DNA from: Planctomycetia bacterium
Lineage (GTDB): Bacteria > Planctomycetota > Planctomycetia > Pirellulales > PNKZ01
DNA: 53,362 nucleotides
Assembly: GCA_021413845.1 (NCBI GenBank)
Contig: JAIOPP010000012.1
Coordinates: 1 to 53,362, forward strand
Direction of reading: 5' to 3'
Shown in pieces: positions 1-10,610 of this stretch. The notes beneath the pieces were generated by a model that ran no database searches, had not been told where the DNA came from, and was given only the letters and a program-made list of their open reading frames with translations. Numbering within the stretch: the first letter of the stretch is position 1; each line of letters opens with the position of its first letter. The position numbers and the translations under genes were made by a program.

Positions 1-903
<903 letters not shown>

Positions 904-981
904 ATTCTTCTTTCGGAAACTTCTAGTGGAGTCTGATTCTTGCGGTGCGGAAACGAAATGGAGGAACGAGTACGTGCCCGA

Positions 982-1761
982 CTATTCCGCATCTTCTTTT
1001 TTCGACGGCGGCATCGCCGTCGTGTTTTGCGTCTTCTCGAGTTCGGCGAGCCATTGATCGTATTCGGCGCGCGACTCGATCTTGAGCCGCCCCTTCATCT
1101 TGTAGTGGCCCCAGCCGCAAAGCTCGGCGCACACCAAGTCGTATTCTCCGACCCGTGTGCCCGTGAACCAAACGGGAATCGTCGTGCCGGGCACCGCGTC
1201 TTGCTTGACGCGCAAGTGCGGTAGGAAGAAGTCGTGCAGCACGTCGGCGCTTTCGAGCTTCACCATCACCAACTCATCGACCGGCAAGTGCAGCTCGTTG
1301 ACGTGGTACAGGTCGTCGCGCGTGCCGATGATGCCGTCTTTGCCCGGGTAGCGGAGCCGCCACTCGAACTGCCGGCCGGTTACTTCGACCGTATACGGCA
1401 TGTTGGGCTTATTGAGCTTCACGGCGGCCCACGCGTTCATCTGATAAATCGCGATGAAGAGCAACGTGGCGGCGGGCAGGATCGTCCAGATGATTTCCAG
1501 ATTGTGGCTGCCGTGCGTGAACTTCACCGGCGAGGTGTTGGTCGCGCGATCGTAGCGCCAGAGAAACCAGAACAACAACACTTCGGTGACGAGGAACACG
1601 ACGCCCGTCAGGCCGAGAATGAAGTTGAATAAGTGATCGATCTGGTAACCGTGCGCGGAAACGTCGCGCGGCAGCCAGTAATTATTGAACGGTGCCCAAA
1701 CGAATAGGCCGATGCCGAAGATCGGGACCGTCAAAAACAGCAAACTCCAAAATTTACCCAC
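982..1761 (-). CDS. ctaC: Cytochrome c oxidase subunit II (CuA subunit)
   Basis: Electron-entry subunit of the oxidase, 259 residues with a GTG start. It has an N-terminal hydrophobic segment (about 5-25) and a second helix (about 45-70), then a periplasmic cupredoxin domain. The CuA site is complete: an upstream His in VLHDFFLP, then CAELCGWGHYKM, giving C-x3-C-x3-H-x2-M with the bridging Glu. The aromatic stretch QFEWRLRYPG before it is the usual electron-transfer region. There is no fused cytochrome c domain at the C-terminus, so the electron donor must be separate; the diheme lipoprotein encoded just upstream and the cupredoxins beyond it are candidates. The gene sits between the diheme cytochrome and subunit I on the same strand. 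Confidence 0.96.
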   Translation of the reverse strand: MGKFWSLLFLTVPIFGIGLFVWAPFNNYWLPRDVSAHGYQIDHLFNFILGLTGVVFLVTEVLLFWFLWRYDRATNTSPVKFTHGSHNLEIIWTILPAATLLFIAIYQMNAWAAVKLNKPNMPYTVEVTGRQFEWRLRYPGKDGIIGTRDDLYHVNELHLPVDELVMVKLESADVLHDFFLPHLRVKQDAVPGTTIPVWFTGTRVGEYDLVCAELCGWGHYKMKGRLKIESRAEYDQWLAELEKTQNTTAMPPSKKEDAE

Positions 1762-1842
1762 CGTCGTCCTCCGCGAACCGCGAGGTTCGCCGCTATCGCT
1801 CTGATTTAAATCGTTGTCTTGTGTGTGCGTCGTGTCGTGTCG

Positions 1843-3426
1843 CTATTCGCCGCCGGCCAGTTTCGCATTCCCGGCCGACGCGTTTGCCGTAGCCGGCGTC
1901 GGCGGAAGGTGCGAAGCGTGACCATGCCCGTCCGCTGCATGTGCCTTGTGTCCGTCGCTTCCGTGCGGCGGGTTGCCGTTTTCGTCGTAGAACGGCAACG
2001 TCAGCACGTAGTCGACGAGTTGCCAGATTTCTTGGTCGGTCAGTTTCGCAGGTTGCCCCGGCGACGGCGGACCGGCTCCCGGCATTTCCGTGCCGTTGAT
2101 TCCTACGAAGATGCGGCGATAGATGTCGAGCGGCGCACGGCCGAAGCGAATTCGATTGAGCCGCAAGTTGCGCGGGAACTGTTGCATCTCCGGCAAGAGC
2201 CAGCTGTTGCGAATGTTCGTCAGCGATTGCGCCTCGACCTTGTTTCCCTTGGCAAGCGCCGCCGCAATTTCCTCGCTCTTCAACTTGAACTTTTTGTCTT
2301 TGTTCCAGAAGTCGTAGAGAGGCTCCGATCGCTTTCGGCCGTCGCCGATGCCGGTCGTGCCGTGGCAGGTAAAGCATTGGCCTTTCTGGCCGGCGAACAG
2401 CGCTTCTCCCGCCTTCAGCCAAGCGTCTTGATCGGTGCCCGGCGTGTAGGCACCACCGGGAGCGACGATCTTCGTTTCCGCTTCCGCCCAGGTGTCGACG
2501 ACATCCTTCAGCGCGGTCTTCACGAGCACCGCGCGATTCGGCGGCAAGAGCTTCTCGTCGCCGAAGATCTTATCCTTCAAGGCTTGCTCCGCTTCGCCGC
2601 GGATCGAAAGGTATTTCACGTATTCGATCAGCGCGTCGATTTCGTCCGGCGCGAGCAACCGGAAGCTCGGCATCGCCGTATCGGGAATGCCGTCGACGAG
2701 AATACGGGTCAGGTCCGCGTGCGTCGGCTTGGCCGAGCGTTCCGTCGCTTTGAACTTAAAGATCCCTTGGCGGTAATCGCGCGGGTAGGGATTGAGGAAG
2801 AGCGCCGTCGGGCCGGCGCCGTCGCCGGTCGTGCCGTGGCAATGCACGCAGTGTTGACGGTAGAGCCCCTTCTGCAAGACCGAGTAAGACTCGATCTGCA
2901 TGTTCAAGTCTTCGAGCGATCCCTTGGCAGCTCCGACTTCCGCCTCGGCTTTAAGCTTCGCTTCGTCCGTTGCCGGAGCGGCCGCAAACTTCTTCGCAGC
3001 GGGCTCGAGCGTATCGGTGAGCTTCTTTTGCAGCTCCGTCCGATTCTTGACGAGTGCTTCGAGATCGGCCGCTTGGACGTCGGCTCGCAAGCCGCCGACC
3101 GGGCCCGACGCCAGCCGGATCTTCTTCAAGTTGAGTCCGCTCTCGCGAAACACGAACGGCCGATCGGGAGTGCCGAAAATCGCATCGAGCGCCGAGGCGA
3201 TGTAATCGCGTCCCGGAATCATCAACGTCTCTTTCCGCTTCTTCTGTTCTTCATCGTCGGTCGAGAGGACGATGAATTGATCGCGGTCGGAGTTTTGATT
3301 ATTGAGATGGAAGCTCGGCGAACTATTGCCGGGCTTCTCGCAGCCGACCAGCAACGACAACCCCAAGGCCGAGAAGCCGAGGCTGAGGCGAAGTAGGCAG
3401 GCACCGCTGAATGAAAAGTTACGCAT
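1843..3426 (-). CDS. Diheme cytochrome c lipoprotein
   Basis: Predicted membrane-anchored periplasmic electron carrier of 527 residues. A lipoprotein signal ends at LLVGC with the lipidated Cys at 29. Two cytochrome c domains follow: CVHCH at 193-197 with a likely axial Met in DTAMPSF (about 252), and CFTCH at 351-355 with a likely axial Met in GTEMPG (about 448). The stretch between about 120 and 180 is Ala/Lys/Glu-rich and probably helical. The C-terminus is His-rich (about 489-506). It lies directly upstream of oxidase subunit II, which has no cytochrome domain of its own, so I infer that it delivers electrons to CuA. The individual cytochrome family cannot be named from sequence alone. 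Confidence 0.9.
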   Translation of the reverse strand: MRNFSFSGACLLRLSLGFSALGLSLLVGCEKPGNSSPSFHLNNQNSDRDQFIVLSTDDEEQKKRKETLMIPGRDYIASALDAIFGTPDRPFVFRESGLNLKKIRLASGPVGGLRADVQAADLEALVKNRTELQKKLTDTLEPAAKKFAAAPATDEAKLKAEAEVGAAKGSLEDLNMQIESYSVLQKGLYRQHCVHCHGTTGDGAGPTALFLNPYPRDYRQGIFKFKATERSAKPTHADLTRILVDGIPDTAMPSFRLLAPDEIDALIEYVKYLSIRGEAEQALKDKIFGDEKLLPPNRAVLVKTALKDVVDTWAEAETKIVAPGGAYTPGTDQDAWLKAGEALFAGQKGQCFTCHGTTGIGDGRKRSEPLYDFWNKDKKFKLKSEEIAAALAKGNKVEAQSLTNIRNSWLLPEMQQFPRNLRLNRIRFGRAPLDIYRRIFVGINGTEMPGAGPPSPGQPAKLTDQEIWQLVDYVLTLPFYDENGNPPHGSDGHKAHAADGHGHASHLPPTPATANASAGNAKLAGGE

Positions 3427-3569
3427 TACGAATACCGTGTTATCAGGGGCAGTTGCGGTCGGAAACTCACCGTCGCAACACGCCGTTCGAACTCACCGCA
3501 AAACTTCCGACCAACGTCCGATCCATTATTTATTTGCCGAACATCTCGCACTGACGACCAATGCTGCGA

Positions 3570-4454
3570 TTACTGCAACGCCCCTTGCGGAACCTCGACG
3601 TCCATCGCCACCGTTTCGCCGTCTTTCGGGATCGTGACCTTGAATCGGCCCCGATTCGACCACTCGGGCTTGGCTTTCAAGCCGTTGCCGGTGGCCGTCC
3701 CCTTTTCATGCCACACTTGAAACTCAAGCTCGACGCCGGCCGGTAGCTTCTCGATCGCGAACGTGCCGTCTTTGCCGGTCACGGCGAAGTAGGGATCTGG
3801 CCGAACGACGTGATAGGCCTTCATCCAGGGATGAATGGCGCAGGATACCTCGTAAGGAGTCGTGAGCGGATTCTTAAAGCCGGCGTATTCATAGCGGCCG
3901 GTCTTGGCCGCGAGCAACACGTTGTACGAAGGATTGCCGCGACCCGGCGAGCCGTTTGAGTTGTGTCCCGTCGTGTCCGAGTTGAGGATCACGAACTTAT
4001 CTTTGATCGATGACGCGAAGACATGGTGAATGAACCGGCATTCCGTTTGATCGAAGACGGCTTCCTTCTGCGGAGCCGAATCGTAGTCGGGAGTAACGCG
4101 CGGCGCTTCAACCAAGAAGATCAAAACGTCGGCCAAACCTTTGGTTGCAGGGTCGACGCGAATCGATTCGTCTTTCACCTGAATTTTACACATCGGATCT
4201 TTTCCGCCCATGGCGATGTCAGCCATGTTTGGAGCCGCCGCTGCGAACTTAAACGAACCCTTGAGCGTTCCCCAGCCCGAGCCTCCTCCTCCGCCTGCCG
4301 CCGCCCCGCCGCCGGCCGCTTCGCTTTTGCGCATCAGCGCGACCGTCTCCAGGTTCGGCGACGGATCGCTGCTGGTGCTTTTATTGCAGCCGCCGCAGAA
4401 TACCGCGACGAGCCCGAGGGCTGCGAGAAGCGAAAGAGGTTGAGTCTTCTTCAT
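3570..4454 (-). CDS. Cupredoxin-like lipoprotein with carboxypeptidase-regulatory-like tail
   Basis: A 294-residue lipoprotein. I start it at the ATG at 4454 because the N-terminus MKKTQPLSLL leads straight into a lipobox, VFCGGC, with Cys23; the longer reading adds 64 residues of Arg/Ser-rich sequence with no signal. After a Gly/Ala-rich linker the domain contains HNSN and then CAIHPWM, a His...Cys-x2-His-x2-Met set that fits a type 1 copper site, although copper binding is inferred. A following part (VTGKDGTFAIEKLPAG) resembles carboxypeptidase-regulatory or Cna-B-like beta folds. It is a paralogue of the next upstream gene, and both sit inside the respiratory gene block. Probably a periplasmic electron carrier or a structural subunit. 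Confidence 0.85.
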   Translation of the reverse strand: MKKTQPLSLLAALGLVAVFCGGCNKSTSSDPSPNLETVALMRKSEAAGGGAAAGGGGGSGWGTLKGSFKFAAAAPNMADIAMGGKDPMCKIQVKDESIRVDPATKGLADVLIFLVEAPRVTPDYDSAPQKEAVFDQTECRFIHHVFASSIKDKFVILNSDTTGHNSNGSPGRGNPSYNVLLAAKTGRYEYAGFKNPLTTPYEVSCAIHPWMKAYHVVRPDPYFAVTGKDGTFAIEKLPAGVELEFQVWHEKGTATGNGLKAKPEWSNRGRFKVTIPKDGETVAMDVEVPQGALQ

Positions 4455-4548
4455 GATTCGGCGTCTGGATTCGCTGAGGGTTCGGAAACTGTGCGTTTGG
4501 CACGACGAGCTCGCGGCGGCGTTCGCCGAGAACCGATCGTGGTGAGTA

Positions 4549-5286
4549 TTACTTAAAAAGCTTCGGGTCGACCGAGATCTCGCCGAGGTCTTGATCGGCG
4601 CTGAGCGTGACGGTGAATCGCCCCTTCGCCCATTCAGGCTTGGCAACTAAGAAGCCGGCTCGTTCGTGCCAAACTTGGATCTCAAGCTCGGTGCCGGTCG
4701 GCAAGTCTTTCAGTGCGAAGCTGCCGTCGGCACCGCTCACGGCGACATACGGATTGTCGCGGACGATGACGAACGCCTTCATCCAAGGATGGATGCTGCA
4801 CGACAGTTCTTGCGGCAGAAGCTTCACGCCGGAAACCGGAATTTCTTGTTCGCTGTTGGGAGTCAGCAAAGGGTTGACCCCTGCAAAAGCGAAGTTGCTG
4901 TTATGGCTGACCGGGTCGGAGTTCTTGAAGACGAGCTTTTGCTTCCCGGACCAGAGCCCGACCATGTGAGGGTGAAACTGGCCCCCTTTGTTGTCGATCG
5001 CGACCGTCGGGGCGAGCGCTTTCTCGGCCGCGGGCGTGGCGGCGACATCGGCCGTGCGGACGTAGACGGCGATGTTCGCAATTCCCTTCGAGGTCGGATC
5101 GACGACGAGGTTTTGCAGCGTGAGCTTCTGGCCGGGGAAGTCGCTCTCGGCCTTGCCGTCGGTGATCGGAGTCGGAGCAGGCACATCGCCCGTCAGAACG
5201 AACTTCCCTTTCAGATCGGCGGCGTCGACCGAGGTCGCAGCGAAAGCGAACGAAGCGAGCAGGGCGAAACGGAGCGTGCGAAGCAT
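4549..5286 (-). CDS. Secreted cupredoxin-like protein, paralogue of the neighbouring lipoprotein
   Basis: 245-residue exported protein. The start at 5286 gives a clean signal peptide (MLRTLRFALLASFAFAATSVDA, cut near residue 22); the longer reading adds 70 unlikely residues. It shares with its downstream neighbour the HNSN motif, CSIHPWMKAF and the segment VSGADGSFALKDLPTG plus QVWHE. The His/Cys/His/Met spacing suggests a type 1 copper centre, but metal binding is not shown. The stretch 5287-5543 ahead of it, separating it from the giant cytochrome gene, shows no further gene. Similar 'plastocyanin/methylamine-utilisation-like' annotations are common for this fold. The role as an electron shuttle between the bc-type complex and the oxidase is inferred from gene order. 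Confidence 0.85.
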   Translation of the reverse strand: MLRTLRFALLASFAFAATSVDAADLKGKFVLTGDVPAPTPITDGKAESDFPGQKLTLQNLVVDPTSKGIANIAVYVRTADVAATPAAEKALAPTVAIDNKGGQFHPHMVGLWSGKQKLVFKNSDPVSHNSNFAFAGVNPLLTPNSEQEIPVSGVKLLPQELSCSIHPWMKAFVIVRDNPYVAVSGADGSFALKDLPTGTELEIQVWHERAGFLVAKPEWAKGRFTVTLSADQDLGEISVDPKLFK

Positions 5287-5543
5287 CGTGATTCTCCAAA
5301 CTTTCGACACGCCGGTCGTGGCGTTCGAATAGCGATTAACGGAAATGGACGGGCAATCCATGCCGAACGGTGTGGCGGAGCGAGGCGAGCCGCAACTACG
5401 AGCCACGGCCATGCAACGGCGTTCGTCGACAGCCGAGCGGCTGCAAGCGAAGTCGTCGGCGAGGCTGTGACGTTGATTGCGGAGTGAGCGATTCATCTTA
5501 AAACGGACCTGCGATTCATCGATCTTCGTAACGAAACGAAAAA

Positions 5544-8500
5544 CTACGGCTTCGGACTCGAACTTCCACCGGGAATGCCGGAGCTAGGCGGAGTGGGAGT
5601 CGAGGGAGTAGGTGTTGCTGGAGACGGTGTCGATGGGGTCGACGGCGTTGGAGCCGGCGACGAACCGGATGGTGTTCCCGGCGACGACGTTCCCGGGGAT
5701 GGTGTCGAACCAGTGCCCGGCGGCGTCGGAGTAGACGGTACCGGAGTCGATGGTTTCGACGGAGTCGGCGTCGGTGTCGTCGGCGTGCTTGGTGTCGACG
5801 GAGTTGGTGTCGTGCTCGGCGTAGCAGGCGTGGTCGACGGGCCGGTGCTCGGTGTCGTACCGGTCGGTGTAGCGCCGGTCGGTGTTGGTGTACCAGGAGT
5901 TGTTGCGGCACCTGGAGTCGTCGGGCTTCCCGGCGGCGGGGTCGAGGCTTTCACCATAGCCGCGACCGACGTCTTCTTCTTCATCACGTTATCGTAGTTG
6001 AGCAACAGATCGACGACGGCGTTGACCTGCTCTTCGCTCGTACCCTTATACAGGTGCTGAGCGACCGTCTGCCCATACGGGAAGTTCACCGGCATACCGG
6101 TGTACGGCAGGATGCGGCCCGGGTTGGCGATCCAATCGCGCAGGAATTCCGGACGGAGCCGGGCGTTGACCACGGCCAAGTTCGGCGCTTGAGCGGCCAG
6201 CGCACCGAGCGGCGCGAAGTCTCCCACGCGATGGCACTTGATGCAGAAACCCTGATCGGTAATCAATTTGAACGCGTCGTTCAAACGCTTGTCGTCGGCT
6301 GCGCCGGCCGTCGAAGCGTCGGTCGCTCCGCCGCCGTTGGCGCCTGAAACCGTCTTTTGGTATTCGGCATCTTTAGCGGCGACGTAATCGGTCCGGGTCC
6401 GCTCGTCGAACTCGTACGGGAACTCGACGTTGTCGAGAGCCGCGAAGTGGTTCACGATCGCTTCCGACTCGGCACTCGTCAGATGGAACTTCGGCATGCG
6501 CAGAATCGCCGATGGTCGGATCAGGTGCGGATCGAGGAGGAAGTCGTGCAACCAGCGAGGTTGTACCTTCTTCCCTTCGCCCATCAACGGCGGCGGCCCG
6601 AAGCCCCAGACGTCGGATGCTTTGACGTTCGGGTTCGCTTTCTTTTCCAGTGCCAGCGCGACCGGATGCAGATAGTTGGCGAAGATGCCGCCCCGTTGCG
6701 GGAGTCGCTTGTCGGCGCTAGGCGGATTCAGTTTCTCATCAATCGCGATATCGGTGCCGCCGGAGAGCCACGTCTGCCCGTCGACCAACGTCGGCGACCA
6801 GAGCTTGAAGTACATTGTCGGCTCTTCTTCGTCTTCCTTCGGTTGCGGCAAGCCTTGGATATGGGCATGGCCCAAGCCGCGACGATCGACTTCCTTCGAC
6901 TTGCGGATCTGATCCGGAGTGTAGTGCGGAATCAAGAACGGATATTCGGCCGCGAGCGGCGGAGCGGTGATCTTGCCCGGCTTATACTCGATCTCCCAAC
7001 GCTCTTGTTGCAGCGTATGGCAACCGGCGCAGTTGAACTTCTCCAGCACGCTTACCCCTTCGAGCACCGCTTGCTGCCGCGGGCTCGGACGGTAAACGTA
7101 TTTCGCCGGCGGCGGCTCGGCGACGAGCCCGAGCACGAACGTCATGATCGATTCGCGCTGCGCGTCGTCGAGGTTGAACTGCGGCATGCGCAGCCGATCG
7201 ATGTACGATTTGTTTTCGGTCTTCTTGTAGTCGTAGCTGCGCGGCTCGCGGAGCTTCTGCCAGATAAACCCTTCGCGCTGGTGATGGCCGAGGGCTTCCA
7301 TGTAGAAACCCTTGTCCAGGCGTTGCTCGGCGGTGAGCCCGTCTTTCGGCGGGCCGCTCGGCGCTGCGCCGTGGCCTCCATGACCGTGGCCGCCGTCTTT
7401 TTCGCTCAGATAAGCGAGGATCTGCTCGAAGGCCAGCTTCGATGGTTCTTTGCGACCCCAATCGGCGAGGCCCGTTCCGATCGACTTCGCATCTTCGAAG
7501 CCCGGGATGTCGTGACAGCCGGCGCAACCGAGCCGGCCGATCGACTTCTTACCGAGATAGTTCAGTTTCTTGTCGTTGCTCCAAGCTTCGCCGGCTTCGA
7601 CGATCAACAGGCGCTCGTCCCCCTTGATCTGCGACTTACGCTCGGCCGGGATGCCGGTTTTGAGATACGCTTCCGTGTCCGACTTTGTGAACGCGCCGCC
7701 CAAATAGAGGCGGAGCAAATCATCGATGTCCTTCTCTTTGCCGTTGAGCGAGGGAACGGCTTCCGGCTTCCACGGTGCCTTGTCCGACGGGCGGTTCTTA
7801 TCGGCGAGCAAGAACGCGGCGATATCGGCGGCCGGATCGGTCGTCGAAGTCGTCGGTGCGGCGGCCCCGGCAACGGTCGTACTGGTCGTGATCGGGTCGA
7901 GCAGCAAGTTCGGCATCACGGTGCGGGCATGGTACAGGTTCGGCTGCTTAAGCCACGAGTAGAGCCACTTCGCGCCGCGCTCGTCGGTGAGCTTCGCACC
8001 GATGCCGCTCAGGTCGGGACCTTGCGTCTGGTGGATGCCCGGGAATTCCGCATGGCTATGGCAAGCCAAGCAGCCGCGCGTTTGGAAAGTCTGCTTGCCG
8101 CGCTCGGCGCTGGCGGCTTCGATCGTCTTACCGTCGGCGGCGGTTTTCGGCGCGTCGACGTACTTGAACGGCTGGCTCTCGTCGAGCAGGTAGCGGCTCA
8201 CGGCCAACACTTCGATCGGCTCGAAGCGCTCGGCATCGACAAGGCCCGGGCTCTTCTCCATCACCGGATGTCCGGACTTATCCAGAACCGGTTCTCCCTT
8301 TTCATTCAGCTTCTCGACGTCGGTCAAGTGGCTATAGAGCCCGAAGAACTTCGGCATCTTCGTCGATGGCCGGAAGTTTCGCGGATCTTTGATCCAGCTG
8401 TTGAGGAAGGCGAGATCGTTTTTCGCGGCGACATACCGCAAGCTCGGCCCGACCTTCGGGTACTTGCCCGGCATTTCATCGTCGGCCCCGAGGATGCCCG

Positions 8501-10511
8501 CTACGGAATACGTTTCCGGGCCGAGCGTCGGCGGCGTCTTGCCGTCGGCCCCGCCTTTCGCATCGGCGACGATCAACTCGGCCAGCAGCTTGCGTTCCGA
8601 CGTCAGATCCGGATTCTGCATCACGCGGGTAGCCAGAGCCGCGATGCGACTCAAGCTGCCCGGTCCCGGCGCCACTTGTAGTTTCGGATCGGCCAACACT
8701 TGCGCGGCGGCTGCGAAGTAGTTCGGCTCGGCCCGTAGGTCCGGCCCGCGGCGCTTCTTCGGGCCGTCGTAGCCGTTGATTTCGTGGCAGCCGAAGCAGC
8801 CGACGTTTTCGATTGTCTCATAACCGGCAATGAGCTTCGGAGCCGGCGGCTGCGGGAACTTCTCGCTCGGCTTGAGCTCCGTCACGTCGTGATGGCACTT
8901 CAAACAGTTGGCTTCTTGAAACCGCGTCGGCAACATCGGGTAAATCCAGTGATGGTTGTTGAACCATCCCTGTTCACGTTGCCATTGGGCCGCTTGGTTC
9001 GGATCGTTCGGCGTGTGCGAGGCCCACTTGAAGGCGGTCGCATTCCCCTGCCCTTCGTGGCAGATCGAGCAACCGAAGTCGCCGATCTTGTGCGGGCTCA
9101 TCGAACCGACGAACAGATCCAACCGAGGATGGCTGGCATAAGGGTGCGGCAGCCCGCGCCGAATCGTCAGCTCCAGCGGCTTGCCCCATTCGGGAACCGA
9201 CTTCAAGAGATAGTTTTCAGCCATCTCTTGGTCGAGGATTTTCACCGTGCCGACTCTCGTAATAACGTCGCCACCCTTAAGCCCTGCTCGAATCGCAGCG
9301 CCGCCGGGAAACACCGCTTCGACGGTCACATCGTCGGCAGTGAGCAAACCGGCCGACGAGAGTTGCATGCCGTAAATGCTTTGCAACCGATCGTTGAGAG
9401 GCTTCGCATAGTCGGCGGAGTCTAAGCCTGCTTTCGGCGTTTCGAGCGCGACCTTCTCCTCATGTGCGGTTTCATATGCCGGGTCGACGGCCGAGCCCGG
9501 GGCCGTCTTCTCGATCCCTTGATGGCAGGTCACGCAGCGGTCGAAGCGGGCGACGTTGCGGAAGTTGTTGTTCCAGGTCAGATCCGGCAACCAAACTTGC
9601 GCCGGCTTCAACGGGCCGCCGAACGCATCGACGACCGGCATTTCCAAGAACGTTCGGCCGAGGTTCGGAGCCTTTTCTTTGATCGCGGTGTTCAAACGCT
9701 CGACGTCGCCGTTGTGCTTGTCGAGTTCCTTCTTCGCATCGACTTCCCGAGCCTTGAGCGCGGTAAGTTGGTTGAAGAGCGCGAGGCGGTGCGTCTTGTT
9801 CGCTTGATAGGTGGGAGTGAGTTTTTCTTCGACTCCCGTGCGGGCCGCGTCGACTTTCTTCTGAATCTTGTCCAGCTCTTCCGGCGATTTCCCTTCGTCG
9901 ACGCCGATCGCGAGCATGCTCATGTCGACGTCGAGATCTGCCTTCGTGAATTTCAACTGCCGTTGCGATTCGTTTTCGACGAAGCTCGCCTTGTCGATCA
10001 ACCGCTGCATCGAGGCGAGCAGCACGTTGCGTTTGTCGGCGACCTTCTCCATCGCGGCGCCGAGCTTCTCTTCGAAGGCCTTGCGATCGGCGGCCGTTTC
10101 CGGCGTCGGCTTAGGTGCGACGGCGATCGCCTTTGCTTCCTGTTCCGCTTCGAGCAGCTTCGCGTAGTCGGCTTCGATCGCGGCGGTGTCGTACTTGTTT
10201 TCGGGGCGCTTGTTCGCTTCGGCGAGGAAGGCGTCGATGTCCTTGCGCGACGGCACGGACGAGCGGGCGAGCGAGTACTCCGCTTCGAGGTCGACTTTCT
10301 TCTTCGTGTAGTCCGAGGTGAGTTGCTCTTTCGAGCGCCATTCGAGGAACTTCGTTTCGATGGCGCCAAACTGCTTTTGCAGTCCCTTGGCTTCGCGATT
10401 GTGGTCGGAGGCCAACATCCACACCGAGATCAGCAACATGGCCGCAGCCGAGATGCCGAAAACCACGTGGAGTGATTTGAGGTTACGCCAAGTTTGTTCT
10501 GTTGCCGGCAT
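5544..10511 (-). CDS. Giant octaheme cytochrome c with N-terminal membrane anchor, coiled coil and PDZ domain
   Basis: 1655 residues. One membrane segment (about 16-34) is followed by a charged, probably coiled-coil region (about 40-285). Eight CxxCH motifs start near 326, 481, 536, 572, 814, 996, 1161 and 1423. A PDZ-like domain (about 376-452, with FPGGAAIRAGLKGGDVI) lies between the first and second hemes. Several heme segments are followed by a 'KMP' or 'RMP' Met (for example 719, 1109, 1339) that could be axial ligands. The last 130 residues are Pro/Thr/Ser-rich low complexity. It follows the two cytochrome b genes in the same direction, where a bc1 complex would have cytochrome c1, so I infer that it is the c-type subunit of the quinol oxidoreductase. 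No single known family covers the whole chain. Confidence 0.93.
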   Translation of the reverse strand: MPATEQTWRNLKSLHVVFGISAAAMLLISVWMLASDHNREAKGLQKQFGAIETKFLEWRSKEQLTSDYTKKKVDLEAEYSLARSSVPSRKDIDAFLAEANKRPENKYDTAAIEADYAKLLEAEQEAKAIAVAPKPTPETAADRKAFEEKLGAAMEKVADKRNVLLASMQRLIDKASFVENESQRQLKFTKADLDVDMSMLAIGVDEGKSPEELDKIQKKVDAARTGVEEKLTPTYQANKTHRLALFNQLTALKAREVDAKKELDKHNGDVERLNTAIKEKAPNLGRTFLEMPVVDAFGGPLKPAQVWLPDLTWNNNFRNVARFDRCVTCHQGIEKTAPGSAVDPAYETAHEEKVALETPKAGLDSADYAKPLNDRLQSIYGMQLSSAGLLTADDVTVEAVFPGGAAIRAGLKGGDVITRVGTVKILDQEMAENYLLKSVPEWGKPLELTIRRGLPHPYASHPRLDLFVGSMSPHKIGDFGCSICHEGQGNATAFKWASHTPNDPNQAAQWQREQGWFNNHHWIYPMLPTRFQEANCLKCHHDVTELKPSEKFPQPPAPKLIAGYETIENVGCFGCHEINGYDGPKKRRGPDLRAEPNYFAAAAQVLADPKLQVAPGPGSLSRIAALATRVMQNPDLTSERKLLAELIVADAKGGADGKTPPTLGPETYSVAGILGADDEMPGKYPKVGPSLRYVAAKNDLAFLNSWIKDPRNFRPSTKMPKFFGLYSHLTDVEKLNEKGEPVLDKSGHPVMEKSPGLVDAERFEPIEVLAVSRYLLDESQPFKYVDAPKTAADGKTIEAASAERGKQTFQTRGCLACHSHAEFPGIHQTQGPDLSGIGAKLTDERGAKWLYSWLKQPNLYHARTVMPNLLLDPITTSTTVAGAAAPTTSTTDPAADIAAFLLADKNRPSDKAPWKPEAVPSLNGKEKDIDDLLRLYLGGAFTKSDTEAYLKTGIPAERKSQIKGDERLLIVEAGEAWSNDKKLNYLGKKSIGRLGCAGCHDIPGFEDAKSIGTGLADWGRKEPSKLAFEQILAYLSEKDGGHGHGGHGAAPSGPPKDGLTAEQRLDKGFYMEALGHHQREGFIWQKLREPRSYDYKKTENKSYIDRLRMPQFNLDDAQRESIMTFVLGLVAEPPPAKYVYRPSPRQQAVLEGVSVLEKFNCAGCHTLQQERWEIEYKPGKITAPPLAAEYPFLIPHYTPDQIRKSKEVDRRGLGHAHIQGLPQPKEDEEEPTMYFKLWSPTLVDGQTWLSGGTDIAIDEKLNPPSADKRLPQRGGIFANYLHPVALALEKKANPNVKASDVWGFGPPPLMGEGKKVQPRWLHDFLLDPHLIRPSAILRMPKFHLTSAESEAIVNHFAALDNVEFPYEFDERTRTDYVAAKDAEYQKTVSGANGGGATDASTAGAADDKRLNDAFKLITDQGFCIKCHRVGDFAPLGALAAQAPNLAVVNARLRPEFLRDWIANPGRILPYTGMPVNFPYGQTVAQHLYKGTSEEQVNAVVDLLLNYDNVMKKKTSVAAMVKASTPPPGSPTTPGAATTPGTPTPTGATPTGTTPSTGPSTTPATPSTTPTPSTPSTPTTPTPTPSKPSTPVPSTPTPPGTGSTPSPGTSSPGTPSGSSPAPTPSTPSTPSPATPTPSTPTPPSSGIPGGSSSPKP

Positions 10512-10610
10512 GCCAGGAGGCCTTCCAGGATCTGCGTTGCATCGAAATTCTTGTCAGTCGGTGCGGCTTCGTCGAGTCGCCCGAAAACGATCCGTCGTCT
10601 TAAAAGCGTC

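Noticed and set aside
3480-3510. GTTCGAACTC as a tRNA T-loop
   Set aside because: No pairing stem around it and no acceptor or anticodon arms upstream.
6357-8681. 774-codon plus-strand open frame opposite the octaheme cytochrome gene
   Set aside because: Codon bias of the real gene on the other strand keeps the antisense frame open; no recognisable motif and Arg-rich composition.
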